Below, in pieces: positions 8,929-15,630 of a DNA stretch of 64,000 nt. This DNA is from Longimicrobium sp. (GTDB lineage Bacteria; Gemmatimonadota; Gemmatimonadetes; Longimicrobiales; Longimicrobiaceae), in assembly GCF_035474595.1 (NCBI RefSeq), contig NZ_DATIND010000028.1:1-64000 (forward strand), given 5' to 3'. Made by a program: the position numbers and the translations under genes. The notes under the pieces are model-generated. The model was not told the DNA's origin. It saw nothing but the letters and a program-made list of their open reading frames with translations, and made no database searches. Position 1 is the stretch's first letter. Every line of letters begins with the position of its first letter.

Positions 8929-9495
8929 TCACCCGGGCGGCTGTTTGCGGCTGCGGAACCGTTCGCGCACGCGTGCAGACGCACCGTCCCTGTCCGAATC
9001 CCCGGCCCGCTCGAACTGCTCCTCGGCGAGCTTCACCTGCGCTCGCCACAACTCGAAGTCGTGGGCCACGACCTCCCGCTCGACCAGCGCTTCCATGCAA
9101 GCAGTCAGAACGGCTTCCGCCGTGGCGTACTGGCCCGCGTCGACGCGTGCCCAGACGAACTGCTCGAAGTCTGGCGTGAGGGCGACCCTGCGCTGCTTCC
9201 TCGCGAATGCCCGGCGGAGATCCTGGCGCTGGTGGATGACGCGGGTGATCTCGACGTGATCCCGATGAGGACGATAGAACACGAGGTGGTTTCCCACCGA
9301 ATGACTCCTGAGCCCGCGCCCGAACTCCGGTCGCCGCGTTCCAAGGCGTGGCGTCGCGGCGATCAGGGCGAAGGAGTCGTAGAAACGCTCCAGCAGGGCG
9401 TCGCCGACCGCGACGTTGTTGGATCTCTGAGATACATATCGGGCCGCCTCGACGACTTCATGCTGCGCGGACGCCGCCACGATGTACCGGCTCAG
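8929..9495 (-). CDS. ParE toxin-ParD antitoxin fusion (cassette 1)
   Basis: One frame of 188 aa joins two halves of a type II toxin-antitoxin system. Residues 1-95 look like a ParE/RelE-fold toxin (GNHLVFYRPHRDHVEITRV, then IHQRQDL). Residues ~100-188 look like a ParD RHH antitoxin (VALTPDFEQFVWARVDAGQY, then a long charged helix). The full toxin N-terminus (SRYIVAASAQHEVVEAARYV) is obtained only from CTG at 9495-9493, which overlaps the upstream antitoxin stop as C-TGA; the first conventional start (GTG at 9480) would remove five residues. The same CTG arrangement occurs in cassette 2. ParE normally poisons gyrase; whether the fusion is self-neutralised is unknown. Confidence 0.72.
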   Translation of the reverse strand: MSRYIVAASAQHEVVEAARYVSQRSNNVAVGDALLERFYDSFALIAATPRLGTRRPEFGRGLRSHSVGNHLVFYRPHRDHVEITRVIHQRQDLRRAFARKQRRVALTPDFEQFVWARVDAGQYATAEAVLTACMEALVEREVVAHDFELWRAQVKLAEEQFERAGDSDRDGASARVRERFRSRKQPPG

Positions 9496-9791
9496 AGGCC
9501 CATCCTCCGCCGCAGTTCCGCGCGGGCCATGGCAAACGCCTGCTCGCCGGGGATCAACTCACCTCGCTCCGCCTCGTCGATTCCGACCTGGATCTCGCGC
9601 TTGAGCCATTCGTGGTCCTCCGCGAGGTCCGCTTCGAGCAGAGTCAGCGCTTCCAGGCACGCCTTCAGCACGTCCTCCGTGCTCTCGTAGGCGCCCGAGG
9701 CGACGCGCTCCAGCACGGCGCGCTCGAATTCGGGGGGAATGTTCAGGCTCATCGGGGGCCTCGGTTCTACGACGGGTGCAACGGCGCTCAT
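9492..9791 (-). CDS. ParD-like RHH antitoxin (cassette 1)
   Basis: A 99-aa antitoxin. The body starts MSLNIPPEFERAVLERVASG, with the RHH pattern G-x-Y-x-S-x-x-D-V-L-x-A-C-L-E-A-L, followed by a charged C-terminal helix that would wrap the toxin. The start at 9791 (MSAVAPVVE...) is chosen because the same first nine residues open all three cassette copies and a good Shine-Dalgarno (GGAGG) lies 6 nt upstream; an internal ATG (MSLN) is an alternative. The next gene (the ParE-ParD fusion) overlaps its stop. RHH antitoxins usually repress their own promoter, here predicted at 9876-9904. Confidence 0.82.
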   Translation of the reverse strand: MSAVAPVVEPRPPMSLNIPPEFERAVLERVASGAYESTEDVLKACLEALTLLEADLAEDHEWLKREIQVGIDEAERGELIPGEQAFAMARAELRRRMGL

Positions 9792-9875
9792 CAGAATCCT
9801 CCAAGCTACTCTGTGTGCAAGTCGCCAACCACATCGGGCACGAAAGCGGGGGCAGCCGCGAACCTCGGGCGACGG

Positions 9876-9904
9876 AATCTCACTGTCGACTGTGTATCGA
9901 TCAA
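9876..9904 (-). promoter_or_regulatory. Predicted promoter of TA cassette 1
   Basis: Read on the minus strand: TTGATC, 17 bp, GAGATT. The same hexamers at the same spacing recur upstream of the other two cassette starts (10973-11001 and 11359-11387) although the spacer bases differ, which supports function. It lies about 85 bp before the antitoxin start. Confidence 0.5.
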
Positions 9905-9984
9905 GCTTCCGTCCGATAGCGGCCAGCGGTCGCACACTTGTCCCATCGGTGCCGCGAACGGGCCGCGATGCGGCGCAAAACGAG

Positions 9985-10012
9985 CCGGCCGCATGATCGC
10001 TCACGCGGCCGG
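9985..10012. terminator. Hairpin H2, terminator-like
   Basis: Same 28-nt stem-loop as H1 with one change (GCATGA for GCGTGA on the left arm), giving one mismatch or G-T pair. It lies between the end of the cassette 2 fusion gene and the promoter of cassette 1. Confidence 0.6.
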
Positions 10013-10038
10013 TTTCACTTGCCCTGCGGCGGCTCATG

Positions 10039-10593
10039 TCAGCGACGGAACTTTCGGCGCAACTCCGCACGAGTCATCTCGATCGCCTGCTCGCCGGGTA
10101 TTTCTTGCCCGCGGTCCCTTTCCAGCCCAGCCCGGGTTGCACGCTCCAGCCATTCGTAATCATTCCCTGTTTCGACCAGTTCGAGCGCCCCCAGGCAGGC
10201 TTGCAACACCTCGTCGGTGGTGGCGTAGTCGCCAGAATCCATCCGATCCCAAACCGCGTCTTCAAACTCCGGCGTCAGCGTGATCTTCCGGCGTTTCCTG
10301 GAGAATGCGCGCTGGGCACTCTGACGCTGGTGGAGAACGCGCATCACCTCCACGTAATGGCGGTGCGGGCGATGGAAGATGATGTAGCTGCCCATCAGGT
10401 GGCTTCTCATCCCTCGACCGAAACCCGGCCTCGGAGTGCCCATTCCGGGCATCGAAGCGATCAGATCGAAGGTGGTGAGAAACTGCTCCAGCAGGGACTC
10501 CGCAGCGGCGGCATCTCCGGTATTCTTCTCGATGAAGGCCGCAGCGTCGAGCGCCTCCCGCCGAGCGGTCCGGGTGAGGGAGTAGCCACTCAG
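10039..10593 (-). CDS. ParE toxin-ParD antitoxin fusion (cassette 2)
   Basis: An open frame of 184 aa when read from CTG at 10593-10591, which overlaps the upstream antitoxin stop (C-TGA) exactly as in cassette 1. N-terminal ~95 aa: SGYSLTRTARREALDAAAFI, then GSYIIFHRPHRHYVEVMRVL, a ParE-like toxin. C-terminal ~80 aa: ITLTPEFEDAVWDRMDSGDY with TTDEVLQACLGALELVE, a ParD-like RHH antitoxin. The first ATG (10452) would delete the first 47 toxin residues, so a CTG start or reinitiation is likely. Similar in plan to the gene at 8929-9495 but well diverged in sequence, so the fusion has been kept in both copies. Confidence 0.72.
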   Translation of the reverse strand: MSGYSLTRTARREALDAAAFIEKNTGDAAAAESLLEQFLTTFDLIASMPGMGTPRPGFGRGMRSHLMGSYIIFHRPHRHYVEVMRVLHQRQSAQRAFSRKRRKITLTPEFEDAVWDRMDSGDYATTDEVLQACLGALELVETGNDYEWLERATRAGLERDRGQEIPGEQAIEMTRAELRRKFRR

Positions 10594-10889
10594 CGGGCGA
10601 TCCTCCGCTTCAACTCCGCGCGCATCGAGGCGATCGCTTCGTCGCGAGGAATGAGCTCGCCGCGGTCCGCTTCATCGATCCCGATCTGGACTTCGCGCCG
10701 CAGCCATTCATTCTCCTCCGCCATATCCGCTTCCAGCAGTTCGAGCGCCTCCAGGCACGCCTTCAGCACGTCCTCCGTGCTCTCGTAGGCGCCCGAGGCG
10801 ACGCGCTCCAGCACGGCGCGCTCGAACTCGGGGGGGATGTTCAGGCTCATCGGGGGCCTCGGCTCTACCACGGGTGCAACGGCGCTCAT
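10590..10889 (-). CDS. ParD-like RHH antitoxin (cassette 2)
   Basis: A 99-aa antitoxin, close paralogue of the protein at 9492-9791: identical over the first ~50 residues (MSAVAPVVEPRPP, then MSLNIPPEFERAVLERVASG) and diverging in the C-terminal toxin-binding helix (ADMAEENEWLRREVQIGIDE versus ADLAEDHEWLKREIQVGIDE). A conserved DNA-binding half with a changing toxin-binding half is what is expected if the paralogues keep the same operator but match different toxins. Shine-Dalgarno GGAGG; stop overlaps the CTG of the fusion gene. Confidence 0.82.
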   Translation of the reverse strand: MSAVAPVVEPRPPMSLNIPPEFERAVLERVASGAYESTEDVLKACLEALELLEADMAEENEWLRREVQIGIDEADRGELIPRDEAIASMRAELKRRIAR

Positions 10890-10972
10890 CAGAATCCTCC
10901 AAGCTACTCTGTGTGCAAGTCGCCAACCACATCGGTGTGGAAGCCGGGCCAGTCGCGCGCCTCGGGCGACGA

Positions 10973-11001
10973 AATCTCATTGTCGACTTCGTACCGATCA
11001 A
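10973..11001 (-). promoter_or_regulatory. Predicted promoter of TA cassette 2
   Basis: TTGATC-N17-GAGATT on the minus strand, matching the hexamers and spacing of the cassette 1 and cassette 3 copies. Confidence 0.5.
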
Positions 11002-11082
11002 GCTTCCGAGCGATAGCGGCCAGCGGTCGTACACTTGTCCCGTGGGTGCCGCGAACGGGTCGCGAGGCGGATGCAAAATGAA

Positions 11083-11110
11083 CCGGCCGCGTGATCGCTC
11101 ACGCGGCCGG
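11083..11110. terminator. Hairpin H3, terminator-like
   Basis: Perfect 12-bp stem identical to H1, located between the truncated antitoxin of cassette 3 and the promoter of cassette 2. Confidence 0.6.
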
Positions 11111-11131
11111 CTCGTTTGGGATGGATCACGT

Positions 11132-11308
11132 TCAGATCTTGGAGGCGGAACTTCGCGCGAGCTTCGCATGGAGCCGCGCGAACACCTCCTCGGCATGTGA
11201 GTACTCGCCGCGCTCGTATTGATCGATCGCAACCTGCACATCGCGGCGAAGCGCTTCGAGCTTTGCAGTCTCGACGTCTTCCTCTACGACAGGTGCAACG
11301 GCGCTCAT
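11132..11308 (-). CDS. Truncated ParD-like antitoxin remnant (cassette 3)
   Basis: A 58-aa frame with the same ribosome site and the same first nine residues (MSAVAPVVE) as the two full antitoxins, then directly a sequence like their C-terminal toxin-binding helix (LEALRRDVQVAIDQYERGEY, then AEEVFARLHAKLAR). The RHH DNA-binding core is missing and no toxin gene follows. It could be a decaying copy, or a small toxin-binding peptide (anti-addiction type). Expression signals are intact, so it may be translated. Confidence 0.6.
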   Translation of the reverse strand: MSAVAPVVEEDVETAKLEALRRDVQVAIDQYERGEYSHAEEVFARLHAKLARSSASKI

Positions 11309-11358
11309 TAGAATCCTCCAAGCCACTCTGTGTGCAAGTCGCGAGCATCGGGCGACGA

Positions 11359-11387
11359 AATCTCAATGCCGACTTTGTATCGATCAA
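11359..11387 (-). promoter_or_regulatory. Predicted promoter of TA cassette 3
   Basis: Third copy of TTGATC-N17-GAGATT on the minus strand. Confidence 0.5.
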
Positions 11388-11467
11388 GCTTCCGAGCGAT
11401 AGCGGCCAGCGGTCGTACACTTGTCCCGCAGGTGCCGCAAACGGGTCGCGATACGGTGAAAGAAGAA

Positions 11468-11495
11468 CCGGCCGCGTGATCGCTCACGCGGCCGG
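11468..11495. terminator. Hairpin H4, terminator-like
   Basis: Fourth copy of the 12-bp stem-loop, followed by TTTTC on the plus side. It lies between the end of the phospholipase gene (minus strand, stop at 11531) and the cassette 3 promoter, so it can end transcription entering the toxin-antitoxin array. Confidence 0.62.
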
Positions 11496-11530
11496 TTTTC
11501 ATGCCCCGACGGTTGCGGACGTGGCCCTCG

Positions 11531-12466
11531 CTACGGCTTGCCGTCGCCGTTCGTGTGCGGCGTTTCGAGCAGGTGGCCGAAGGGGATGTCGGGGAGGGGG
11601 AAGAACTCGTCGGCCATCTCGTGCAGCAGCTCCGGCCGCTCCGACGCGCCGTCCTGCAGCGCCATCCGCCGCACCTTCTTGCTGAGCTCCAGGTTGCGCT
11701 CGCCGATGGGATCCAGCGCGCGCGGCAGCGCCTCGCCGCGGCGCTGCAGGTAGTCCACGATGTAGTCGAACGAGCGGACCACGTACTGGTGCACCGTGTC
11801 GTCCGTCAGGTCCCACCGGCTCATGGTGATGAGCGTGCCGAAGATGTTCTGCCAGCGGTCGTTGTCCTGGAACCGGATCAGCCCGCGGAAGATGCGGCGG
11901 TTGGTGCGGAACGAGAACAGCGTGCCGCTCAGCACCTCGTCGAACAGCGCGTCGGCCTGCGAGTGGTCGTGCTGGGTGACGGCCTCGCGCGCCAGGCGCA
12001 TGTAGAACTCGCCCACGTGGCGGTCCATGCGCGCTTCCCAGTACGAGTGGCCCAGCCCCTTGGTGGACGAGGTCAGCAGCAGCTGCCGGGGGACGTAGAA
12101 GTTGTGCGCGATGGTGTCGGCGGCCAGGTGCGTGAGATACCCGATCCCCACCGCCTTCAGCCGCTCGCTGGCGGCGGCCTGCTCGATCTCCTCGCCCACG
12201 TGCCAGTGGTGGCAGTGGCGCCCCTCGGGCACGTACTTCTTGGCCAGCGAGATGTCGGCCGCCAGCGAGCCGTACACGAAGTCGTACGGATACGCCGCCA
12301 GGATGGTGCGGATGGCCTGGGGGAGCAGCTCCAGCTGCTGCAGCATCTGCCAGCTGAGGTAGGCGTGCGTGGCCGGGCCCCAGGCGTACGCGTGCCCCGG
12401 GGTGAGCGCCACCAGCAGCAGCGCGACTCCGGCGACCACCAGCAGGCCGCCCGCGGTGCGCTTCAT
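11531..12466 (-). CDS. Exported zinc-dependent phospholipase C family protein
   Basis: A 311-aa protein with a signal peptide (residues 1-28, ending GHAYA). The mature protein would begin WGPATH: in the bacterial zinc phospholipase C family the N-terminal Trp and nearby His residues bind the zinc cluster. Further zinc ligands are visible in GRHCHHWH, LTHLAADTIAHN and HDHSQAD. These enzymes hydrolyse phospholipid headgroups; the local substrate is unknown. The start overlaps the stop of the upstream YtxH-like gene by 4 nt (ATGA), so it is in the operon 13573-11531. Confidence 0.85.
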   Translation of the reverse strand: MKRTAGGLLVVAGVALLLVALTPGHAYAWGPATHAYLSWQMLQQLELLPQAIRTILAAYPYDFVYGSLAADISLAKKYVPEGRHCHHWHVGEEIEQAAASERLKAVGIGYLTHLAADTIAHNFYVPRQLLLTSSTKGLGHSYWEARMDRHVGEFYMRLAREAVTQHDHSQADALFDEVLSGTLFSFRTNRRIFRGLIRFQDNDRWQNIFGTLITMSRWDLTDDTVHQYVVRSFDYIVDYLQRRGEALPRALDPIGERNLELSKKVRRMALQDGASERPELLHEMADEFFPLPDIPFGHLLETPHTNGDGKP

Positions 12467-12882
12467 TGCTCGTCCGCGCTCCGCCCGAAGCGCAGCCCGC
12501 CCGCGCGGTGCCGCCGCTCGTGCTTGCGGCGCTCGGTGGACCGCCGCTCGCCCTTGCGCCGCTCCTCCAGCGCCTGCTCCATCTCCTCGCGCGCCTCGGA
12601 GAGGATGCGGCGCACCTCATCGCGGAACTCGCCCAGCAGCTCGCGGCCGGCGTCGATGGCGTCGTCGGCCACCTCGCCGGTGGCGCGGCGGGTCTGGCGC
12701 AGCCCGCGCGCCATCTGCCCCGCGCCGCGCCGCATCTTCCTGCGGTACGGCTTCAGCTCGCGCAGCAGCCGCTCCTTGGCCGTCGTCGGCCGCGACGGCC
12801 GCAGCAGCAGCGTGGCGCCGATCCCCAGCGCCGTGCCCACGGCGAAGGCGGCCAGGAACTCGGTGGTGTCGCGTCGTGCCAT
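12463..12882 (-). CDS. YtxH-like small membrane protein
   Basis: A 139-aa protein with one N-terminal membrane segment (about residues 9-27, FLAAFAVGTALGIGATLLL) and a long charged, probably helical cytoplasmic tail; the end is extremely Arg-rich (RRKGERRSTERRKHERRHR). The layout resembles the YtxH/gas-vesicle-like group of stress-associated membrane proteins, but the match is by architecture only. It lies between the DUF948-like gene (31-bp gap) and the phospholipase gene (4-nt overlap). Confidence 0.6.
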   Translation of the reverse strand: MARRDTTEFLAAFAVGTALGIGATLLLRPSRPTTAKERLLRELKPYRRKMRRGAGQMARGLRQTRRATGEVADDAIDAGRELLGEFRDEVRRILSEAREEMEQALEERRKGERRSTERRKHERRHRAGGLRFGRSADEQ

Positions 12883-12913
12883 GTATGCTCCTCGGTGTCT
12901 CCGCGCTCGTCCT

Positions 12914-13573
12914 CTAGCCGCGCCGGCCGGGGCGCCCGGGCCCGCTCCGGATCTCGTCCCCCTCGTCGTCCCCGTCCTCCCCTTCGGCGCCGTCCAGGCT
13001 GAACCCGTCGTCGTCCTCCTCCGCGCCGTACTCGTCGTCCTCGTCCAGGTAGACGTCGCCCAGGTACTCCAGCTCGCCGGTCTGGAAGCGGCGGAAGGTG
13101 TCGGCGCCCGCCTGCATGCCGCGGATGGCCGACGCGCCGCCGATGAACAGCGCCTCGGCCTCTTCCTGCACCACGCCGATCAGCGCGTTGAACTCGCCCA
13201 CGCGCTGCTGCGCCATCTCCGCCGCGGTCTTCAATTTGTCGGTCGCGGCGGTGACGCTCCGCGACAGCTTTTCCGCGTCCTTGCGCACCGTCTTGCTGAC
13301 GAAGTTCACGTTCTCCGTCACCGCGGTCACGTTGTGGATGGCGGGGGCCAGGTCCACGCGCAGCTTCTGCCCCTGCTCCTCCACCTTCTTCATCAGCGCC
13401 TTCACCTTCATGGCGGCGAAGAGAACGCCGAGGCCCACGGCGAGCAGGGCGATGGCCAGCACGATCTGGGCGATGGCCGCGAAGGCCTCGACCCAGTGCT
13501 GCCAGCCGGGCTTCTGCTGGACCACGAACACCGTGTCGTGCACGGCCTGGGCCTGGAAGAGGAGGATCGTCAA
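12914..13573 (-). CDS. DUF948-like membrane protein with acidic tail
   Basis: A 219-aa protein with a membrane segment near residues 33-55 (AQIVLAIALLAVGLGVLFAA), a long amphipathic helix with heptad-like spacing (ENVNFVSKTVRKDAEKLSRS), and a very acidic C-terminus (DEDDEYGAEEDDDG). DUF948/YtxG-like proteins share this plan and often neighbour YtxH-like genes, as here. Function is unknown; envelope stress is the usual guess. First gene of the three-gene minus-strand operon. Confidence 0.6.
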   Translation of the reverse strand: MTILLFQAQAVHDTVFVVQQKPGWQHWVEAFAAIAQIVLAIALLAVGLGVLFAAMKVKALMKKVEEQGQKLRVDLAPAIHNVTAVTENVNFVSKTVRKDAEKLSRSVTAATDKLKTAAEMAQQRVGEFNALIGVVQEEAEALFIGGASAIRGMQAGADTFRRFQTGELEYLGDVYLDEDDEYGAEEDDDGFSLDGAEGEDGDDEGDEIRSGPGRPGRRG

Positions 13574-13593
13574 ACCGTGGTCCCGGGTCAGGT

Positions 13594-13712
13594 TGTAAGT
13601 CCTAAGTGCTAAGTCCTAAGTGCTGAGTGCCGAGTGCTGAGTCCGCGGCCATCGGTCACCCGTCCCTTTTTCACTTAGGACTTGGGACTCAGGACTCAGG
13701 ACTCAGGACTTT
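13594..13712. repeat. Inverted arms of short tandem repeats (R1)
   Basis: Left arm 13594-13643 repeats AAGTCCT, AAGTGCT and GAGTGCC units; right arm 13671-13712 repeats the complement type GGACTCA. A non-repetitive spacer of about 27 bp separates them, so a long imperfect hairpin can form. It begins 20 bp upstream of the DUF948-like start codon on the minus strand. Confidence 0.7.
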
Positions 13713-13717
13713 CTTTC

Positions 13718-14356
13718 TCAGTCGAACAGATCCACGCCCAGCGTGCGTGCGCCGATCTTGGGCACGATGCGCGGATGGAGCCGCGACGGCCGCCCCGCCG
13801 CTAGCGCGCGCCGCACCGCGCTGGCGGCGTCGGATGATAGGGCGTCCAGCGCCGCGGGATCACGCGTGTCGATGGATCCGCGGAGCGCGGCGTCCAGCGC
13901 TTCGATTCCTCCGGCGGCTTCCGCGATGCGGCGGACGGGCTCCGGCGCGGACCAGCGCCCCGCGAGCGCCGCGACCTCGCTGGCCCACAGGTCGCCCAGC
14001 GGGAGGAGCGGCTCGGGCGGCAGCTCTCCGCCCAGCAGAAGCGCCGTCTTGTTCGCCGGGTGCGCGGCGATGGCGTCCACCGCCAGCCGCGCCCGCATCC
14101 GCCGCATCTCCTCCGCCCACTGCTCGCGGGAAACCTCCGGCGCGAGGTGCAAGACGGATTCCATCTCCCCGTCCGCCACCGTGATGCGGAGCACGGCGTC
14201 CGCGCCGAGGGTGGAGACGAGCATCCGCGCGGCCAGCTCCGCCTCCGGCCCGCCGTCGTCCAGCAGGGCGATGCGGCTGGCGCCGCGGTCCGCCAGCGCC
14301 TGCCGCGCGACCGCGCCGGCGATCGCGGCGATGCGGGGCTCGCGCAGGTCCGTCAT
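13718..14356 (-). CDS. Degenerate NAD synthetase-like protein
   Basis: A 212-aa protein that follows the nitrilase gene with a 4-nt overlap. HPANKTALLLGGELPPEPLL followed by PLGDLW aligns by eye with the NAD+ synthetase segment NKTE-LLLG...PIGDLYK, and RPSRLHPRIVPKIGARTLG suits its C-terminus. The PP-loop SGGxDS that binds ATP is not present; the equivalent position reads LLDDGGPEAE. It is therefore unlikely to adenylate NaAD. It may be a regulatory or scaffolding partner of the nitrilase, or a remnant. The family assignment rests on short motifs. Confidence 0.5.
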   Translation of the reverse strand: MTDLREPRIAAIAGAVARQALADRGASRIALLDDGGPEAELAARMLVSTLGADAVLRITVADGEMESVLHLAPEVSREQWAEEMRRMRARLAVDAIAAHPANKTALLLGGELPPEPLLPLGDLWASEVAALAGRWSAPEPVRRIAEAAGGIEALDAALRGSIDTRDPAALDALSSDAASAVRRALAAGRPSRLHPRIVPKIGARTLGVDLFD

Positions 14357-15228
14357 CCCCGCTCCCCGATGATGCGCGCCAGCTCCGCGTGGACGAGGCG
14401 CGGGTCGTCGTCGCGGGCGTGGGCGTACGGCCGCCGCGCGCGGGCGACCGCGTCGAGCGAGAGGTCGGCCGTGACGCGGTCCTCGGCCAGGTCGTCGCCG
14501 CGCGCCAGGATGTCGCCGCCGGGGCCGGCGACCATCGAGCCGCCGGCGTAGACGCACGGGCCCTCCGTCCCCACGCGGTTGGCGACGACCACGTAGATGC
14601 CGTACGCGACCGCCGCGGCGCGCGCCAGGTGCTCCCACGCGGGCCAGCTCGCGAACCGCCCGCCGCCCTCGCCGCCGGCCCAGCTTCCGCGCCCGGCCGC
14701 AGCGGCCTGCACGACGACGAGGTGCGCGCCGTCCGCCGCGAGGAGGTACATCAGCGCGGGGTGCCACAGGTCCTCGCAGACCAGCACACCCATGCGCCAT
14801 CCGCCGCCCGCGTCGTAGGCCCGCGCGCGGTCGCCGCGGCCGAACCATCGCCCCTCGTCGAACATCCCGTACGTGGGGAGATACACCTTGCGGTGGCGAT
14901 GGAGCACGCGCCCGCCGCGCAGGTGCAGGGCCGCGTTGAAGGGCACGAACGCCGCGTCGCGCTCGATCCCGCCGACGATCACGTCCGGCCCGTCGGCGAG
15001 ACCGGGATACGGCACGTCGCCCTCGGGGACGGCGAGCGCGTGCACCCGGTCGCGCACGTCGTATCCAGTCACCGAAAGCTCGGGGGTGACGACGAGGTCG
15101 ACGCCCTCCGCCGCCGCGTCCGCCTGCGCGCGGGCGATGCGCGCGAGGTTCGCCTCCGCATCCCCCAGCGCTGGCGCGAACTGCTCGATCCGCAGCCGCA
15201 GCCGCTCCGCCCGGAAGCCGTCCATCAC
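14353..15228 (-). CDS. Carbon-nitrogen hydrolase (nitrilase superfamily amidase)
   Basis: A 291-aa nitrilase-fold enzyme with the complete catalytic triad: Glu50 (VTPELSVTGYD), Lys114 (HRKVYLPTYGMFDE) and Cys151 (VLVCEDLWHP). These segments closely resemble the glutaminase domain of glutamine-dependent NAD+ synthetases, which supplies ammonia from glutamine. With the overlapping downstream gene it looks like a split NadE, but that partner lacks the ATP loop, so the actual amide substrate is open. It is divergent from murA, with a ~400-bp gap between. Confidence 0.85.
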   Translation of the reverse strand: MMDGFRAERLRLRIEQFAPALGDAEANLARIARAQADAAAEGVDLVVTPELSVTGYDVRDRVHALAVPEGDVPYPGLADGPDVIVGGIERDAAFVPFNAALHLRGGRVLHRHRKVYLPTYGMFDEGRWFGRGDRARAYDAGGGWRMGVLVCEDLWHPALMYLLAADGAHLVVVQAAAAGRGSWAGGEGGGRFASWPAWEHLARAAAVAYGIYVVVANRVGTEGPCVYAGGSMVAGPGGDILARGDDLAEDRVTADLSLDAVARARRPYAHARDDDPRLVHAELARIIGERG

Positions 15229-15630
15229 CCTCTCCCGATCCCCCGCGCCGGACCGATCTCCATCTCCCGCTTCGAATCTCCAGACGCTGCTCCGGGAGAG
15301 TTGGAGAGGTCGCGTAAACGCAAGGCGCGGCGCGGTTCGGGAGGCCTGGAGCGGCCTCGATGTCCGGGGTGCGGGAGACGAGCCATCTTACGCCCGGCGC
15401 GAGCGGCGTGTCAAGCAAAGTCAAGGCGCCGCCTGCGTTCCCGTGCGCTTTTGCGTCCGCCCGGCCGCCACGCTAGGTTGCCCGTCCCCCGCGCGGGACG
15501 GGGAGCCCGGGAAGGGTGCCGCGCACGACTCTTGCGCCCTGCCCGCCCGCTCCACGAAAGCCCGGCGCACGCCGACTCCGGACCCCCCGGAGACGCCGTG
15601 CGCTCCCACGTTCAGGTCCGGAGACCCGAG
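15229..15630. other. Divergent intergenic region upstream of murA
   Basis: Apart from a predicted murA promoter (15451-15479) I see only GC-rich sequence without a recognisable gene. A GTG at 15598, preceded by GGAG, would extend murA by 11 codons. Confidence 0.5.
15451..15479 (+). promoter_or_regulatory. Putative murA promoter
   Basis: TTGCGT (15451-15456), 17 bp, TAGGTT (15474-15479). Weak match to consensus, judged by eye. Confidence 0.35.

Larger units (their letters stand above)
9784..11502. repeat. Three-copy repeat: hairpin + promoter + leader + antitoxin start
   Basis: Near-identical blocks at about 9784-10012, 10884-11110 and 11302-11495 each contain, read on the minus strand, the H-type hairpin, a stretch with CGGGACAAGTGT and CGCTATCG, the promoter TTGATC-N17-GAGATT, a leader with CTTGCACACAGAGT, the ribosome site CTTGGAGGATTCT, and the codons MSAVAPVVE. 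Each block leads into a different antitoxin. The layout indicates segmental duplication of the whole expression unit followed by divergence of the coding parts. Confidence 0.8.

Noticed and set aside
15598-15630. GTG at 15598 as the murA start
   Set aside because: It also has a GGAG upstream and cannot be excluded, but TTG 15631 gives the standard MurA N-terminus with its own GGAG at good spacing.
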